Of a stretch of DNA of 64,000 nt, positions 24,886 through 36,900 are shown piece after piece. The position numbers and the translations under genes are program-made. This DNA comes from Sipunculus nudus (taxonomy: Eukaryota; Annelida; Sipuncula; Golfingiida; Sipunculidae). Position 1 is the stretch's first letter. Each line of letters begins with the position of its first letter. The notes beneath the pieces were generated by a model, which was not told the DNA's origin, made no database searches, and saw only the letters and a program-made list of their open reading frames with translations. The stretch lies in contig CM049309.1 of NCBI GenBank assembly GCA_026874595.1, positions 96,990,723 through 97,054,722 on the forward strand, given 5' to 3'.

Positions 24886-26481
24886 GTTTCCTGCACCATC
24901 ATAGGTTTGTGCCTGGCAGTTTTCAGGAGAAAGTCCAGCACTGTTTATGATTCCCAATATTTCATTACAGACCGCTTCACCTGTGATACTTTTGCATGCT
25001 ACATATTCAAGAAGACGCTCTACAACAGCATTGCCTTTGGTATAGCGCAAGACTAGACCAAGTTGTTCTCTGTTAGACAAGTCGCTGACCTCATCAGCTT
25101 GAATGCCATACAGAGCTCCTATTGATTGCTGATGTACTTCCTCAGTAATATAGTTTTGCATAAAATCTTTGATGCAGTTTAGTAGATCATTCTGTGCTGT
25201 TTTGGAAATATATGTAGCATTCTTCGCACATGTTTCTAGATGCTGTTGAAGAATCTTATCTCCCGACTCCACTCTAAATTTCAGCAAAACCTTTAGGTTT
25301 CCAGTATGTTCAATATCTGACATCATTTCTGCTACACTCTGTACATCGCCAGTGCCTTTTCGTCCACCATCAACTCTGTGTCCTATGAGAGCTTGTCCTT
25401 GGTGACCACAGAACTCAATAGACTTAGTGATAGATACAAGAACTTGACGATTCTTTTTCACTCTTTCAAGGGCTTGCACTGATATGGAGCTGTCTATTCT
25501 CACTGATGGGTTTTCCATTGTTCTTACAAAAGCTTCAAGACGAGTCTGAGCAGCTCTGTGATACTCAAGAGTAGCGTGGACAGCCAGGTCGGTTATTGCA
25601 TCTTTCCAGTTCTGGTAGGCCTTTGTGATCAATGTTGATGCCCTGCAACCTTGCCTTGGGTTACCTGGAAAGAGCACACATGGAAGGCAGAAGAGACCAC
25701 TTGCTTTCTTGGAGCACGTGATGAATGGAAACACATCAAACGAAGACCGTTGGCAATAACGTCTTTTTAAACCGTCTTTTGCTGTCTTATCTTTGTATAC
25801 CTTTTCAGGGAATTTGAAGTCCAAGTCTGGGATGCGTTTTTGGATGAAGAGGTTTCTTTCAGTATTATTTATACCTTCTGGTCTGCTGACAAAGTGGCTG
25901 ATATCCACTCTCGTTTCAATGTTGTCTGTAACCATGGGAACCAACTCTGGTTCGCTATGCAGATTCTTTGATGCCTCTTGCTCATTTTCTTCCCTATAAG
26001 GGAAATTTAATGCTTTTGAAGACGACTTTTTAAGGACCTTAACTATCTTGATGTAATTTAGTCTAAAATGAACAGTTCTTTTTATTAAATTGGCTCCTAA
26101 TTACACCTGACACTATTATGTGTGTACATGTCTTGACTTCTCAACTCATCAAACATTATGAAGATTTTTTAACTTATTTTATTACAAATCAGGTAACACT
26201 AGCATAGTTACAGGTTTCTCAGGAGAACATTTATAAATTTGATGGCATGATTAATATGGAAAAACAATGTGCCTTAAATATTTTTGTTATTTATGCCCCA
26301 GCTGTTGCAGTACAATCTAAAGTGACTCAGTCTAAAATTAGTCTAAATCATCCTTATCTTGTAGGGGGGGGGGGTCGGGTATTTGCAAAACAATAATAAC
26401 AGTAATAATATAATAGTAATAATAGAATTATGTAAACTAATTAGGGGCATACTTTGGCCATAATATTTATTATCCAAACTT

Positions 26482-26645
26482 CAGGAACATCGAGACCCAG
26501 CTCAGCATCAGTTGAACGCATCTTCTCAAACTTCGGAGTTGTACAGACAAAACTGAGAAACAGGCTGGGCATAGACAAAGCCACTAAACTTGTGACGTGT
26601 TATAGGCATTTGAGAGGAACAGAAGAAGTAGACTGGGAGATATAA
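26482..26645 (+). pseudogene. C-terminal exon of a second hAT transposase
   Basis: The plus-strand reading SSASVERIFSNFGVVQTKLR, then NRLGIDKATKLV and a stop at 26645, is the hAT C-terminal dimerisation motif with the conserved SSASVER block holding the catalytic Glu. It belongs to a different hAT lineage from the minus-strand transposase, which reads SSAVERAHASL at this place. A possible splice acceptor (CCAAACTTCAG) directly precedes the motif. No upstream coding part is present, so this is a 3' remnant. Confidence 0.85.
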
Positions 26646-27067
26646 AGCTTTGATTTAGTAAACACAGGACTTAAAAGAACGCAACATGTTTAAAAAATAC
26701 CTGTTGAGTAGTTGTACATATATTTTGGATTAATAATATATGCTGTGAGGTGATATGATGTGGCAAATACTAATTGGTGCTTTAAAGTTAGATCTTATTT
26801 TTATAACTTGAAAACACTTTTTACATGAATACACAAAAGATTCTGAATATATTTAAAAATATGTGTAGCAAGCTGTCTTCACTGTAAACAATTGAGTAGT
26901 TTTCTTTTTGTGAAAATGGAATGTTTTATAACATTAAATTTATAAAAATGAGTGGACTATGACTAATATTCCTGAATAAACACTGGTTTACCTTTGTTAG
27001 TTCAGTTAGTTTAATAAAACACATATTGAGAGATGGTTTTTCCTTATTTCTCACTCACATTATTACT

Positions 27068-27188
27068 ATCCAGGGGGTATTTCCCAGTAATTCCCAGATG
27101 GTAGTATTTGAGCTGTATTTCCCAGGGCGGGAATTCCCAGGAATTCCAACCCGAGAATTCCCACCCTGGGAATTCCCGAACAACCCTT
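27068..27188. repeat. Subterminal AATTCCCA repeat cluster, probable right end of the second hAT
   Basis: The motif TTCCCAG/AATTCCCA occurs at least six times in both orientations. Read on the minus strand the block begins CAAGGGTTGTTCGGGAATTC, resembling hAT termini that start with CA(G/A)GG. It lies about 540 bp past the second transposase remnant, so it may be that element's 3' end. The matching left end is not seen. Confidence 0.55.
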
Positions 27189-28111
27189 GACCAGACACTA
27201 TTAAATCTCAGCCTCACTATTAAATCTCAGCTCATCTAACTTACAGTATCTGAGCTGAAAACTGTCTGAGATAAGGTTTATCTTTAGTGAAAGGAACAAA
27301 CTATGATCTTACTTACCTTACTTGGTCAGAAGTGGAAGGTCTGGCAAAGAAATCAGAAATTTTCCGCTTTTTGCTGGCTGCCATCATATAATACACACAC
27401 AGTGAACATGTCCTTTGATTTCCATACAGTAAATGTGACCGCAACTGACCGGTTTGACCAGCAAGTCAGTTCATTAAAGAATAGCAAAGATGGGCCTTCC
27501 TGGTCTGGACAATTTCACACTTCATGGTGTCAGGACCTAGGCAGCCTGGCAAGCCCTGGTCTGACCAGTGACACTTTGATTCATTAATATACCTATGGTA
27601 ATTACATTGTGAAAACAGAGCCTTTGATACAAAGTAGTCAAAGAGTGAGGGAGGCAGTGACTACCTGCTTCCTCCTTGCATGTATATAGTTTATAGGTAA
27701 CAGTTTGTGTGTATGTTTAAGATCATTGTCAGTTTTAATTTAAAATTATATTTCTCATAGGACAACTTGATAGGAGGAAATGTGTGAATGGACCACTGCA
27801 GACACCTCTGCAGCCCAAAGAATGTAGCCATGGGCAATTAAGTCATTAGTTTTTTATCTGCTGGGCCAGCACAGTCACCCCAGGCGCAGAAGGCCTGATA
27901 ACACACAGATTCCAGGAGACTCCAGACTGCCAGCATGATTATAGGGTATAAGATATCAAATTATAGTAACAGCTCCAGGCAGATATGTTACATGTGAGCT
28001 TGTGATAGATGTGCCTGTACTTAATAGTTAAGTGCCCTGCTCTGTGCAAAATAGGGCCCCCCCCCCCCCCCCCCGGCCGGGTGGCCCCCCCCCCCCTTGG
28101 ATCCGCCACTG

Positions 28112-28116
28112 GTAAG
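28112..28116. repeat. Candidate 5-bp target duplication GTAAG of the 7.9-kb hAT (right copy)
   Basis: GTAAG directly follows the CACTG end of the right inverted repeat and equals 20233-20237. Confidence 0.6.
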
Positions 28117-28895
28117 TCACCAGTCGCGGGCGGGTGTACAGATATCGGTAACAGCTGATTGCACGTCTGGTAATACAGGGCCGGTAAAAAGATCACGAGC
28201 CGTCAGTATTTAGGGTTCAGTGTACCAGTTGACTGGGGGTATCAATAGTTGCCTTTTGCTAAAGACACGTTCATACTATGCCTGCAGCTTGCCTTCATCT
28301 GTGGGCTCTAACTGTCACGTATTGTTCCATATCCGTTCTTTATCAGCCATTGCTGATAAGCAAATACCAAATCACTTGAACCTCTGTGCCCCTTGATCAC
28401 AACTCGTTTACTGCATGTACAACAAATTATTGTCACATGGTAAATTGTGTGCCTGTTCAGCCCTTTTAGTCAGTGTCTTTAGAATCCTGACTAATGTAAG
28501 TTTGATAAGCTGGTGATCTAATTTATTGAGGAAACCCTCATTACTAAAGTTCACTCTCTTGTCACAGCTATGGTCATTATCTAAGGCATGGTATACAGCC
28601 AGTATGTGCATGTGCTTGGTTGGACTTTGGGCTACTCCTGTAAGTGAAGGTAGGTGTACCATAGTCACAATATATATGTTATTATTCAATTATATGTATG
28701 TTACTCTCTATTCTATCACACTAATCATGTTAGATCACATGTATCCTATCAGAATACTTCTTTTAAGAAGAAGGTATAATTTTAGGAAGTGCTTATTTCC
28801 ACTCCCCCTGGAAGTTTAAATAAAGAATACTTATTTCCACACCCTATATATAACAGAAAAGTTAAATATTTGCAAATTAAGAAATTCACTTTCAT
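28117..28895. other. Unassigned sequence between two transposons
   Basis: No gene or repeat family recognised. A segment around 28787-28850 (TTATTTCCACTCCC-like, twice) resembles 42230-42270. Confidence 0.4.
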
Positions 28896-28903
28896 CAGCC
28901 CTG
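28896..28903. repeat. 8-bp target site duplication CAGCCCTG (left copy)
   Basis: Exact match to 41386-41393. The two lie 12.5 kb apart and directly flank the ends of copy 2 of the non-autonomous hAT-like element. Confidence 0.95.
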
Positions 28904-28921
28904 CAGACATGGGGTCTATTA

Positions 28922-28926
28922 CAGTT
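28922..28926. repeat. 5-bp target site duplication CAGTT of the BEL element (left)
   Basis: Directly precedes the 5' LTR and is repeated exactly at 39326-39330. In copy 1 of the target element the sequence is uninterrupted at this point (GTAATAGA on one side, ACAACTG on the minus strand), confirming the empty site. Confidence 0.95.
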
Positions 28927-30042
28927 TGTAGCTGTCATCAGCTGATCGTATTTTGTTTTCATGTATTGTACGAGCGTCATGCATATTTTACCGTTTTAAG
29001 CCATGAGTGACCATGCGTGTTTACAGTTATACATACACGATACAAAGTATTTCCTGGATATAGTTGTTTGTAGATTCCAAAGTTTTATGTTTATAATGTA
29101 CGTCTCATTTTGTCATATATAACATTTTGTGAACTCTAACTTATTGAGCTACGGGTTATAAGGCAGATATTCTACTTTTACTCGATACCGCGTAGTGATA
29201 CGAGGCATGTCTTCAAGTTAGGAACGATCATGTATGGTTTTCATGTCCGATGGTACGAATTTAGAAGTTCATCTCGAAGATTGTGATTTACTGTATTTAG
29301 AACTACGATCGAGAAGAACGTAAAGTCATATTGCACCAAACATGAACCCTTAGATGTTGAGAAACATGCTTGATGGCCCAGAGTCGGTTAGTTTTCATTT
29401 TATTTTAATCCTGTTAAATGGTTAAGATCGCATGTTCAGTAGCACATGTTTTGTTCTTGCATGTAGCACGCAATAAGATGAATGTCAGTAAAACTCGTTA
29501 TGTAGAGGTGACAAAACGCCTTCATTACTCAACCGGAGAGTTAATTTTGTACACGATCTCTTCTTTTGTACCAGTCGAAGGCAGTTATCTGATGCCATTT
29601 AATGATGACAGTCATTCAGTCCATATTAGAATATTTCACTATTAATCTTATTATTGTTATTCGTCATATTGAGTACTACTCAGACACTTTGTGTTTTATG
29701 TCAGAGATAACATGTGCTAGTTAACTTTACTAAGAAATCACCATGTAACTCTCATTATGATGAATGTTTCTTTTGTCTGTCCGTTAGTCTGTTTGCATGA
29801 TCATAACCTTGTGACGAGAATATTATGTGATATATCATACATGGCTGACAATAATATGTGTATCAGCATATCGTGCTACCAAGTGGTAAGGTCTGCATTC
29901 CTGTCTTTGTAGTTGACGGTTCATGGTTGATGGTTAACGGTTGACGGTTAACCAGGTTAATCAACCGAGGAATAAACCAGTATAAACCAAACGTCCTGGT
30001 CCTTGTTTGAGTCAGTTTTGCGAAAGCATGTATACCACTACA
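28927..30042 (+). repeat. 5' LTR of BEL/Pao element (1116 bp)
   Basis: Begins TGTAGCTGTCATC and ends CCACTACA, the TG...CA form expected of LTRs. By eye it differs from the 3' LTR at about six substitutions plus one small replacement, so the pair is over 99% identical and the insertion is young. A 75-codon ORF beginning MVKIACSVAHV is open in both LTRs, but with such similar copies that carries no evidence of function. Confidence 0.95.
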
Positions 30043-31938
30043 GTCAACGACTAGAGCCAGAGGCTCATAGGACCCTACGTCATGGTGATGTCATAAGATG
30101 CTGTACAGGTGTGCTGATGTGGTATCAAGCTGTGCATCAGTTTCAACTCAGCGGTGATGTCATAGGACGCTGTGTGTATTAGTTTCAACTTCACAGAACA
30201 TATTTAAGCTCAGTTGTGAAGCAGACTCACAGAGGCTAGAGAACTGGATGTGATAACTGTTGTTAAATATAATATGATATCTGAGCTCAACCATTGAAAC
30301 AGTACTTTATGCAACTGATATGATATGTGACACTGATGTATGCCATCACGAGCAGTGGAATTGTCAACAAGTTGTGACTGTCAGTAAGGCCTGAATTTCA
30401 CCAGACTATTTGAAGCCCTGATTGTGAACTTGAACATTAATATCATACAGTCTGATTCCACTTTGATGAACTTGCTCAGTATATTTTGCATTTTAATGTC
30501 TGATGATATCTGATGACACATTCCATGCTGCGCACACATTTGGTATTTGTTAGAAATTATGTATCTTGATGACTGATGCTTGATGATATCTGATGACACT
30601 TTCTATGCTGCATACACATTTGTTATTTGTTGAAAACAACATTTGATGAACATTTTGTTATTTTATGCATACTAAATGTTTGATGTAGTTCATGATCCAG
30701 TATGATGCTACATGATTCTTAGTGTTCAGGTGGTTTATGACAGACTGCAGTACCGTATCTGAAGTTCAACACTTTCATACATTCTAAGATAATTTGTTTA
30801 CTTCATGACAAATAAATGTGGCCTATGCAGTGGCACTTCATGACTTGAAATATGATAAAGAATATGATAAACGTGCTTCATGGTATTATACACACCTTTA
30901 ATATGATGTCTAATGTGCATGGTCTTTGATACACTGTCAACAGGTATTTGACTGTGTTTTCTTTTTTTTTTGTTGTGAGTTTACACTAGAGTGTCTTAAG
31001 TTTAATGATGACATGGAACTATATAGGCATATGTTTCATGTGTTATGATACTTATTGATCATATTAATGATATATTAATGATACTTTGTGTTGATGTACC
31101 GACAGTACCAGACGAATACATTTCATAACTTGATAGTTAACACCAGATGATAATCTTATACAGAGGACATTCCGCGATATTTTGTTAATGTTGGTACACT
31201 GCTATTTAAGAAACTGGAATGTTTAATATCTTGACAATTAGTTACAAACCAACAAGATTTTGTACTTTTAAATAAGTAGTATAAGGGTGACTTTCTTTCC
31301 AATACCATATTGTCAGATTGTTTTAAGTTAACTTGGATTTGCATACCCTTAGACAAGCAGCAATCATCTGTGACATTCAGCTGCAGATTGTTAAATGACT
31401 AAACTTTTAAGCTTGTTGATGTATTTGTATGGTCAAGGTTACATAGTGATGTATATGTTTTCCATGATGTTGTTTTACCCATAATACTTTACTTCACTGA
31501 TGCATTTCTGAACTGAAAGGTTACATATTGCGATTATTGTTTTATTTAGGCATACAGGTCACTAACAGAGACAGCAGTCACATTGATTCATGTGCTGCAC
31601 CGATTTGTTGTGCTGTGTTTTCTGATAACTGTATGAGGTTAAGTAAGATCGGGTAAAATTTTGTTGAATTGTATGAAACTGCCTGTCGAGCTTATCTTTA
31701 TAAGAACACGGTAATGATGAAAGTTATGATTGTTGACAACTTTGTTAGACCTTTGCCTAACTGCTATACTGACAAATCACATTGAGTCATAGATTGCACG
31801 TGCACGGTGTAAGTTGTTATCTGTAAGGGTTAAATTAGATTTGACCAATATGTGCAAAGCTTTAACTGCCTAACAAGGGTATATTCGGTGCATTCATTAG
31901 TAAGGGCTCTTACTCTTTGTGAATTAAAAGTTTAGGGT
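30043..31938 (+). other. Long untranslated leader of the BEL element
   Basis: About 1.9 kb between the 5' LTR and the gag ATG with no long ORF. An 80-bp direct repeat (TGATGATATCTGATGACAC...) occurs at 30501 and 30581. GTGATGTCATA motifs recur at 30083-30160. Confidence 0.75.
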
Positions 31939-33411
31939 ATGGCTACACACAGGGCAGAGTCATTACATGTTAATTCCTCTGATGACGAGGGCTCGTACTC
32001 AAACTTAGAAAGGGCTTTGTCAGTTGATACTGGTCTACGTCGAGACAGAAGGGCCAGGAAACTTACACGTAAGGTACTTGAAAATATGGATCAAGAGAAA
32101 GAGGTAGTTGAGAAATTCTGGTCCACTGTTAAGCAAATTTCTAATTGTATCAAGGAGACATGGGTAAACCTAAAATGTTCTTCAGACATTGGGACATTTT
32201 CCATTTATATAAAAAATCTGAATGCATATGAAACTGATCTGGACTTAGCATATGCAAGCCTTAGAAAATCCCTTAAGGGAGTCGTGCCACAAGAAGCTAG
32301 ACGCTTTGTTGACAAGTGTAAGGAAAATCTTAAAGATCTCCTAAGACGGATAGAAAAGCATGATTTAGATGAGAAAAGTGTAATTTCGAGTCGTAGTAGT
32401 AGCAGCTCACGGTTATCACGGGCGAGTAGCACTTCGTCTAAGAGGGCTCTTCTAGCAGCTCGAGCTGCGAGCTTGCAGGTAGAAATAAAAGCTTTGAAAC
32501 AAGAAAATGCTCGCAAAGCAGAAATAAAACGACTACAAACTGAGGAACTAGAGCGCCGTGCTGAACTCGAAGCAAACGAGAAGAAAAGGCGAGCTAAGAT
32601 ACAAGCTGAGATAGAGCAAAGGCAGCAAGAGCTTGAAAGTCAGAGACTCTATACAGAGTTTAGGAAAACTGCCACTGAGCTGCAGACTCTAGAGAAAGAG
32701 TTAGAGATTAGGAGCGATAGACTATCAGATATAAATGATGTAGTGCCCCCTGAAGTTGAGCAACCCTTGAATGTAGATGCACCAGTGTTTACACCAAAGT
32801 TTATCAAAACAGTCGCACCTCCGGCAGAAACCCCGGTGGGAAATACTGAGGTGCTCAGTCTAATGAAGAGTGTTAGCAATTCCGTAAACTTGAGTAGACT
32901 TCCCATGCCAGAGCCGTTTGTATTCGAGGGAGATCCCATGCAATATATTGCATGGAAGGCAGCATTCGGTACGTTGATTGAAGCAAGAGATATCCCAGCT
33001 TCGGAAAGGCTGTATTACATGAAGCAGTACCTCAAAGGAGAGGCAAGAGAAGCGGTGGAGGCACTTCTTTATTTCAGTACTGAGCAGGCCTACGATAGTG
33101 CCAAAGCAATTTTAGATCAAAGATACGGGAACCCCTTTATCGTTGCCGAGGCATTTCGCGACAAACTGGAAACCTGGCCATGTATTAGTAGAAATTACCA
33201 TAAAGGACTCCGAAAACTTGCCGATTTCCTCCGCCAGTGTGTGACCGCAATGTCTCATATTGAGGACTTGCAAATCTCAGGATGTCACAGCATGATACAG
33301 GCTGGGCTTCTCACAGATGACCCCTGTATCAGTAACACATGTGAGTATATAGGGACCCCCCTGTGTGTTTGTAGACTTACTTTTCCATCATCATACTCAG
33401 CAGGTAGTTAA
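31939..33411 (+). CDS. gag: BEL/Pao gag-like protein, 3' end replaced
   Basis: This ORF encodes the structural protein that would package element RNA into cytoplasmic particles. A Ser-rich linker at about residues 150-168 is followed by a charged coiled coil (about 170-260; repeated EL, QAEIEQ and KELE blocks) and a DUF1759 domain (about 318-435; begins LSRLPMPEPFVFEGDP and includes the conserved YIAWKAAF and KQYLKGEAREAV). Family-like sequence stops at about residue 445 (SHIEDLQ). The last 45 residues are unrelated and come from the segment that replaced the 3' part of gag. The two or more CCHC zinc knuckles usual in BEL/Pao gag are absent. The ATG at 31939 is the first in the frame after the leader. 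It is in a different frame from pol. Confidence 0.88.
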   Translation: MATHRAESLHVNSSDDEGSYSNLERALSVDTGLRRDRRARKLTRKVLENMDQEKEVVEKFWSTVKQISNCIKETWVNLKCSSDIGTFSIYIKNLNAYETDLDLAYASLRKSLKGVVPQEARRFVDKCKENLKDLLRRIEKHDLDEKSVISSRSSSSSRLSRASSTSSKRALLAARAASLQVEIKALKQENARKAEIKRLQTEELERRAELEANEKKRRAKIQAEIEQRQQELESQRLYTEFRKTATELQTLEKELEIRSDRLSDINDVVPPEVEQPLNVDAPVFTPKFIKTVAPPAETPVGNTEVLSLMKSVSNSVNLSRLPMPEPFVFEGDPMQYIAWKAAFGTLIEARDIPASERLYYMKQYLKGEAREAVEALLYFSTEQAYDSAKAILDQRYGNPFIVAEAFRDKLETWPCISRNYHKGLRKLADFLRQCVTAMSHIEDLQISGCHSMIQAGLLTDDPCISNTCEYIGTPLCVCRLTFPSSYSAGS

Positions 33412-33954
33412 GCAACTTTAATGATTTCAGGCTCACATATATATCACCATTAGTTCTAAGAGGATCCAGGATATCTAGAATATATATTTTGTAATTATTG
33501 AGATATTTGAATATACATAGAAATTGTAATTATCCTAGACAATGAAAATCGCCAGTTCTGTGTAAATTACCATATAAATATTTAATATTATGAGCTGAGA
33601 TTTGGTGCATTCAAAGTAGTAAAGATGAAGTTTAATTAGTGTTAATTACAGGATTTTTCATATAATATTACAGAAGATATAGGTATATTAATCTTGGACA
33701 CAAATCACAGAAATTCAGTTTGTCATGATTTTAGGGGTAGAAGTCATAGCGTCGGTCACCCTCAGCCAGCCAATCAGCTCCCTGCTGGGGGTGATTACTT
33801 AAGACCAGATGCCCATTAACAGACACAGAGTCCGTTTTGAATTCAACCTGTGCTGGACACCAGTAAGCCAGCCAGGGCTTAGCCAGTCAGTTCACTAGTG
33901 CCTGCCAGCCTGGAAGATATGTATGATTTATTTAAATAAAATACTTTGTGGACA
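33285..33954 (+). mobile_element. LTR-like insertion between gag and pol of the BEL element
   Basis: The segment between the last gag-like codons and the first pol-like codons has the layout of a solo LTR: a TG start (TGTCACAG at 33285 or TGTGAG at 33340), a CCAAT box (CCAATCAG, 33770), a TATA-like TTACTTAAG at about 33796, an AATAAA at 33935, and a CA end at 33954. No target duplication is seen, and the gag zinc-knuckle region is missing. An LTR insertion accompanied by deletion would explain both. The family is not recognised, and the exact left end is uncertain. An intron is unlikely: the best GT...AG pair creates a stop codon. Confidence 0.45.
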
Positions 33955-36900
33955 ATAATCAAGGATTCAAGTCATTAAACTACTTTAACAGACACCCTAC
34001 GTGCTTGCATGGCGATTATGAGGCACTGAATCCTACTCTAACAGAACCGACACAAAGAGAGCCTGCCGTTGTACGGAGCGCTTCGCGGTTAGATAAAGGT
34101 CTGGGTTGTTGTTCGATGACTGTACCAGTCTATGTTACAACCAAGGACAATCCTGACACGGAAGTAATGGCGTATGCATTGCTAGATACACAAAGTGATA
34201 CCACGTTTATCTCTGATGAAATAATTTCAAAGCTAAACCCAAAGGCAACACTAACGAAGCTTAAGATTTCGACTATGACATCATCAGAGACAGTCAACTG
34301 TTCGAAACTTTGTGATCTTCAGGTCAGGGGAGTAAACTCGAAAGTGAAAGTTTCACTTCCAGCAACACATACTACAGACTGTGTTCCAATTAAGCACTCG
34401 CACATTCCAACCCCTGATGTCGCTAGAAAGTGGGCTCATCTTCAAGAATTGTCTGATCATTTAGTACCATTGCAAGACACACACATAGGTGTACTGATAG
34501 GCTATAATTGCCCACAAGCCTTGGCACCCATAAACGTGAAACATGGAACAGACAATGAACCCTATGGTATTGAGACCAATTTAGGTTGGAGCATTGTGGG
34601 TTTTGTGACCAGTACAGATGAGAACGAAGATGACCATACAATCTCACACAGAGTGATGTCGAGGTCCATTCCTGAGCTGTTACAAGTAGATGAAAGGCAG
34701 AGGGTCAGTTTTGTGTTTAGAACCAGTGTAAAGGAATCGCCAAATTTTGTTGATCCATCACAAATCATAAGAGTGCTGGAATCGGACTTCCAGGATAAAG
34801 ATAAGGAAAAGACCATGTCGCAGGAAGACATTAGGTTTCTTGACATTTTAAATGATGGTATTCACCAGAACGAGGATGGATTCTACCAGATGCCTTTGCC
34901 ATTTATAGGAAGAAAGCCGGACCTACCTGATAATTCATCATTGGCAAAAAGACGGTTGAGTCAGTTACGGCAAAAATTGGAGTCTGACCATTCTTTTGCG
35001 GACGAATATAGACAGTTTATGACTCACATGATCCATGATGGGTATGCTGAGTTAGTGCTCAATGAGGAAATTGACAGTTCTGGCACGTGGACTATCCCAC
35101 ATCACGGGGTTCGCCACAAGAAAAAGGGTAAACTCAGAGTTGTTTTCGATTGCGCAGTGAGATATGGAGGTGCCTGCCTAAATGACCACCTTCTTCAAGG
35201 CCCTGATCTCATGAACTCTTTGCTGGGCTGTTTGTGTAGATTTCGAGAGGGTCAAGTAGCCATAGCAGGAGATATTGAAAAGATGTTTTACAGGTTCAAG
35301 GTGATCCCTGAACATAGAGACTACCTGCGATTCCTGTGGTGGGATAACAATATAGATGAGGAACCAAAGATCTACAGAATGACAGTACATATATTTGGCG
35401 CTGTCAGCTCGCCCGGGTGCGCCAATTTCGCCCTAAAACAGTTAGCCTCAGATCACGGGCACGATTTTAACCAAGATGTTTGCCAGTTCCTTCAGCAGAA
35501 TTTCTATGTGGACGATGGTCTGTTTAGTTGTGATTCTTCCGATCAAGCCATCAACATAATCCGTGGTGCCATCAAATTGTGCGAGAGGGCAAACATACGG
35601 TTGCAAAAATTTGTCAGCAATAGCAGGGAAGTAATGGATGCAATTCCAGCTACCGAGAGATTGTGCGATACAGACTCTTTGAATCTTACCAGTGATGTTG
35701 AGAGAGTCTTAGGGGTGCAGTGGAATGTCCAGAGTGACAACTTGCAGTTTTCCCTCACTTTGGACTCAAAACCGATGACTAGAAGAGGAATACTATCAAC
35801 GATAGCATCGATTTACGACCCTCTGGGTTGTTTAGCTCCATTCATCCTAATTGGCAAGCAGGTTCTCCAAGAGATGTGCCGTTTAGAATATGACTGGGAT
35901 GATCATCTTTCACAAGAGCTTGGACCAAAATGGGAAAGGTGGATAGCAGAATTACTAAAGATCACCAAAGTGAAGATACCAAGATGTTACGTTCCCAAAG
36001 ACTTTGGTGATGTTGTACATTACGAGATTCACCATTTTTCAGACGCCAGTAGCACTGGCTATGGTCAGTGTTCCTACCTTCGCGTGGTGAATCAGCTGGG
36101 TCAGGTCAGTTGCACCTTACTGATCGGAAAGTCTCGAGTAGCTCCTTTAAAGTTAACGACCATTCCCAGATTGGAGCTGACCGCTGCTGTGGTGTCTGTG
36201 AGAATTGCTGAGATACTGCAAGATGAGTTGACATACAACTTTTCGAAGGAAGTTTTTTGGACGGATTCCAGGATAACCCTTGGGTACATTAATAATGAGG
36301 AAAGAAAGTTTCACATATTTGTTGCGAACCGCGTACGCAGGATCAAGCAATCATCCAATCAAGAACAATGGCAATATGTAACAAGCAAAGATAATCCTGC
36401 AGACCATGCCTCTAGAGGTATGTACCCAGACGAACTAAATAAATCCTATTGGTTCAGAGGTCCGGAATTTCTATGGCGGTCAAATCTGCCAGATGAGGGA
36501 AATCAAGAGTTCCCATTGAGTTTGAATGATCCTGAACTTAAGAAAGTCACAGTGAATGCAACAGTTGCAGATGCAGACGGAGTAAGGACCGTTTACAGTG
36601 TTACTCAGAGGTTGCAAAAGTTTTCAAAATGGTCCAGTGTTGTCACTGCTATTGCGGTTATACTGCGTGCCCTCAAAGGGAGATCAAAACCGCTAACTCC
36701 TCTCGACCAGTCAAATGCAGAAATTACTATCTTAAAACCGATTCAAGCTGAAACTTTTGCTGAGGAATTGCAGCTCCTACAAAACAAGAATGTGCCGAAG
36801 GGTAATAGACTTCACAAATTAGACCCGTTTCTAGATGAAAATGGCCTTATGAGAGTAGGAGGGAGACTTAAGAAGTCCTCGTTGTCTTATTATGTGCGAC

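Larger units (their letters stand above)
21464..25993 (-). pseudogene. hAT transposase (TTF zinc finger, DUF4371, C-terminal dimerisation), inactivated
   Basis: The protein would have catalysed cut-and-paste transposition of the surrounding hAT element. In order on the minus strand: a TTF-type zinc-finger region (LFCLPCVLF, about 25690); a DUF4371 region with ADEVSDL (first catalytic Asp, about 25093); YDGAGN (second Asp, about 24900); then, past the insertion at 22736-24877, HCTSHDLNLALSKSC; an RRCGRQT region; and the C-terminal SSAVERAHASLRYIKTF motif (catalytic Glu, about 21660), ending near 21464. About 780 codons remain once the insertion is discounted. It is broken by that insertion, by an in-frame stop at 22448-22450 where relatives carry Trp (CETR-stop-VERH), by a frameshift near 22300, by a second stop at about 22146, and by a frameshift near 21900. 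The reading frame extends a few codons upstream of the ATG at 25935. Not functional. Confidence 0.9.
20238..28111 (-). mobile_element. hAT-superfamily DNA transposon, 7.9 kb, with nested insertions
   Basis: The left end CAGGGGCGGATCCAG (20238-20252) and right end TTGGATCCGCCACTG (28097-28111) are inverted repeats differing at two positions. G-runs lie inside the left end and C-runs mirror them inside the right end. GTAAG directly flanks both sides (20233-20237 and 28112-28116), a 5-bp candidate target duplication; most hAT elements make 8 bp, so this is either a short-duplication lineage or a decayed 8-bp site. A transposase of the TTF zinc-finger/DUF4371 (ZMYM1-like) hAT type lies inside on the minus strand. 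A 2.1-kb non-coding element and the 3' end of another hAT lie within it. Confidence 0.75.

Noticed and set aside
27303-27587. 94-codon plus-strand ORF
   Set aside because: It lies inside transposon sequence with no domain similarity.
29418-29645. 75-codon ORF present in both LTRs of the BEL element
   Set aside because: The LTRs are over 99% identical, so sharing the ORF shows no selection, and no domain is recognisable.
30043-30075. Primer binding site directly after the 5' LTR
   Set aside because: The sequence begins GTCAACGACTAG, with no TGG start and no clear tRNA 3'-end complement.
33340-33963. Intron between BEL gag and pol
   Set aside because: A GTGAGT donor exists, but joining to the in-phase AG at 33963 gives a stop codon, and the gag zinc-knuckle sequence is missing as well.
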